From Nymphaea colorata (Eukaryota > Streptophyta > Magnoliopsida > Nymphaeales > Nymphaeaceae), in assembly GCF_008831285.2 (NCBI RefSeq), contig NW_022204834.1, positions 22,501-47,274 on the forward strand: 24,774 nucleotides of DNA, given 5' to 3'. The notes under the pieces are model-generated. The model was not told the DNA's origin, ran no database searches, and worked only from the letters and a program-made list of their open reading frames with translations. The position numbers and the translations under genes are program-made. Shown here in pieces: positions 23,630 to 24,774 of the stretch (the stretch's first letter is position 1; each line of letters opens with the position of its first letter).

Positions 23630-24768
23630 TACATGTAATAACAAGTGAACACATTGATTAACTATAAAGAGCAATGAACCACTTGAATTTTGTTCATTTT
23701 CATGCAAACTTGTGATTTAAATCCACTAAATCTTTCAACGTGGATGTAGCAACATGTTAATCACATTCAATGAATATGCGTGCTCAGATGAATCGCTTAA
23801 ATCCACTCGTATTGATACAAACTTGTGATTTCATTCATTAGATCCTTACTATTGATGTAACTACAAGTTCAACTCATTGGATTGACTACAAGAGATCAAC
23901 TAATGCGTAGATCCATTGCATCCATTTGAACTTGTGATTTCAATCACAAATCAATCATTGTACATGTAATAACAAGTGAAACGCATTAGGCTAATGATAA
24001 GCGATCAAACGAATGACGTGAATCTCATTTTTTCGTACAACTTTTAGTTTGAACCATTGAAATCATTCGTTATAGATGTAATACAAGCGAAACACGTTAT
24101 ATTAACTGAATACAGCAAGTAAATAACTTAAATGTCATTTATGTTCATACAAGCCTGTAATTTCATTCACTAAATCATTCAACATGCATCTTTAAGCACA
24201 TTCAGCATTAGTTTGTGATTCAAGTCATTCAATTGTCCTTATAGTTACTAATGTGTTTCACTGTTTATTATTCTATAAAGACGATTTAATCCATTCATAC
24301 AGTTAAAATGAATCTATGCATTAGTTTCATCCCTAGTAATTCAATTGTCGTTACATTTATAGTACGCGTATAAGCGATTGAAATCAGTTGTTCGTATAAA
24401 CACGAGTGGGATTTAAGCGTTCATTTGATCACATATTTAATTGAATGTTTTAATTGTTAGTACATCCATTTTGAATGATTTAGTTGATCGAAATCACAAG
24501 TTTGTATGAGAATGAGTAGATTCAAGTCGTTAATTTGCTCCTATATTTATCTATGTGTTTCACTTGTTATTACATGTGTATGAACGATTTAATTATTGAA
24601 TCACAAGTTCATATGGATACAAGTGGGATCTATGCTTTTGTTTGACCCTTTTACTTAATTCAATGAAAAAAAAGTTCTACTTATTGGACTAACTACAAGC
24701 ATCAAATAATCTATACATCAGATTTGTGTCCATGAATTGGTGATTTCAATCATTTAAATCGTTACTTA
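23630..24768 (-). repeat. Satellite unit, inverted, base-depleted
   Basis: This full unit of about 1,139 bp is in standard order, with the densest single-base losses of the right block (for example gtaatacaagcg for gtaataacaagcg, and tttaatccattcatac in F4). The shortening of about 45 bp against the reference is spread along the unit, as expected from reduced consensus quality toward a sequence end. Confidence 0.88.
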
Positions 24769-24774
24769 TACATG
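24769..24774 (-). repeat. Start of a further unit
   Basis: The last bases (tacatg) are the R6 landmark of the next inverted unit, so the array continues beyond the window. Confidence 0.8.

Larger units (their letters stand above)
1..24774. repeat. Satellite DNA array, unit of about 1,180 bp
   Basis: The window is one continuous tandem array with no unique sequence at either end. A landmark around acatgtaat(a) next to gtaacgatttaaatg recurs at 1172, 2904, 4083 and 5259, and inverted at 6597, 7781, 9577, 10751, 11932, 13076, 14204, 16004, 17173, 18340, 20133, 21297, 22467, 23630 and 24769. Spacing is usually 1,128-1,184 bp, with four intervals of 1,732-1,800 bp. Copies are very similar apart from small deletions, so the array is recently homogenised or kept so. 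Composition is AT-rich, and stop codons are frequent in all frames. Satellite arrays of this kind typically lie in heterochromatin. Which compartment and which organism cannot be decided here. Confidence 0.97.

Noticed and set aside
1-24774. CRISPR array
   Set aside because: The repeated cores are spaced about 114 bp apart, the intervening sequence is itself repeated, and orientation alternates. There are no unique spacers of 25-45 bp.
1-24774. CENP-B box, telomere repeats or rDNA spacer identity
   Set aside because: I found no TTCG....A..CGGG type box, no TTTAGGG/TTAGGG runs, and no rRNA sequence.

Overview
The whole 24.8 kb is tandemly repeated, AT-rich (about two-thirds A+T by eye) satellite DNA. 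I find no credible protein-coding gene, rRNA, tRNA, transposon, CRISPR array or telomeric tract. It looks like eukaryotic heterochromatic satellite (centromeric, pericentromeric, subtelomeric or B-chromosome type). I cannot name the species or assign a known satellite family from sequence alone. There is no single-copy flank, so the locus cannot be placed.

Basic unit: about 1,180 bp, built from ten related subunits of about 114 bp. Read in the orientation of the first block, four subunits point one way (F1-F4, core like acttgtgatttcaatc) and six point the other way (R1-R6, core like gattgaaatcacaagtt). F1, F2, F3 and F4 match the reverse complements of R6, R5, R4 and R3 in that order, so the unit is itself an old, diverged inverted duplication. 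Subunits fall into three types (A, B, C) that hint at an older trimer of about 343 bp.

Layout: positions 1 to about 5,430 carry units in one orientation: a full unit, a 1.5-unit variant, two full units and the start of the next. Near 5,345-5,460 the array turns round, and everything from there to 24,774 is in the opposite orientation. The two sides are mirror images around the turn for about 5 kb each way, including the position of the 1.5-unit variant. The turn has a perfect 24-bp inverted repeat, and the switch maps to homology shared by F1 and inverted R6. This is what snap-back priming or recombination between inverted subunits would give, either in the chromosome or as a technical fold-back.

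Right of the turn the order is: two units, a 1.5-unit variant (7,781-9,576), three units, a rearranged unit (13,076-14,203), a 1.5-unit (14,204-16,003), two units, a 1.5-unit (18,340-20,132), then four units to the end. The two 1.5-units after 14 kb belong to a higher-order repeat of about 4.13 kb that carries shared private variants.

Many copies differ by scattered single-base losses, clustered in patches (about 1,840-2,290, 5,310-5,400, 8,400-8,450, 22,370-22,400 and the last 600 bases). This looks more like uncorrected long-read consensus error than biology, so fine-scale divergence should be read with caution.
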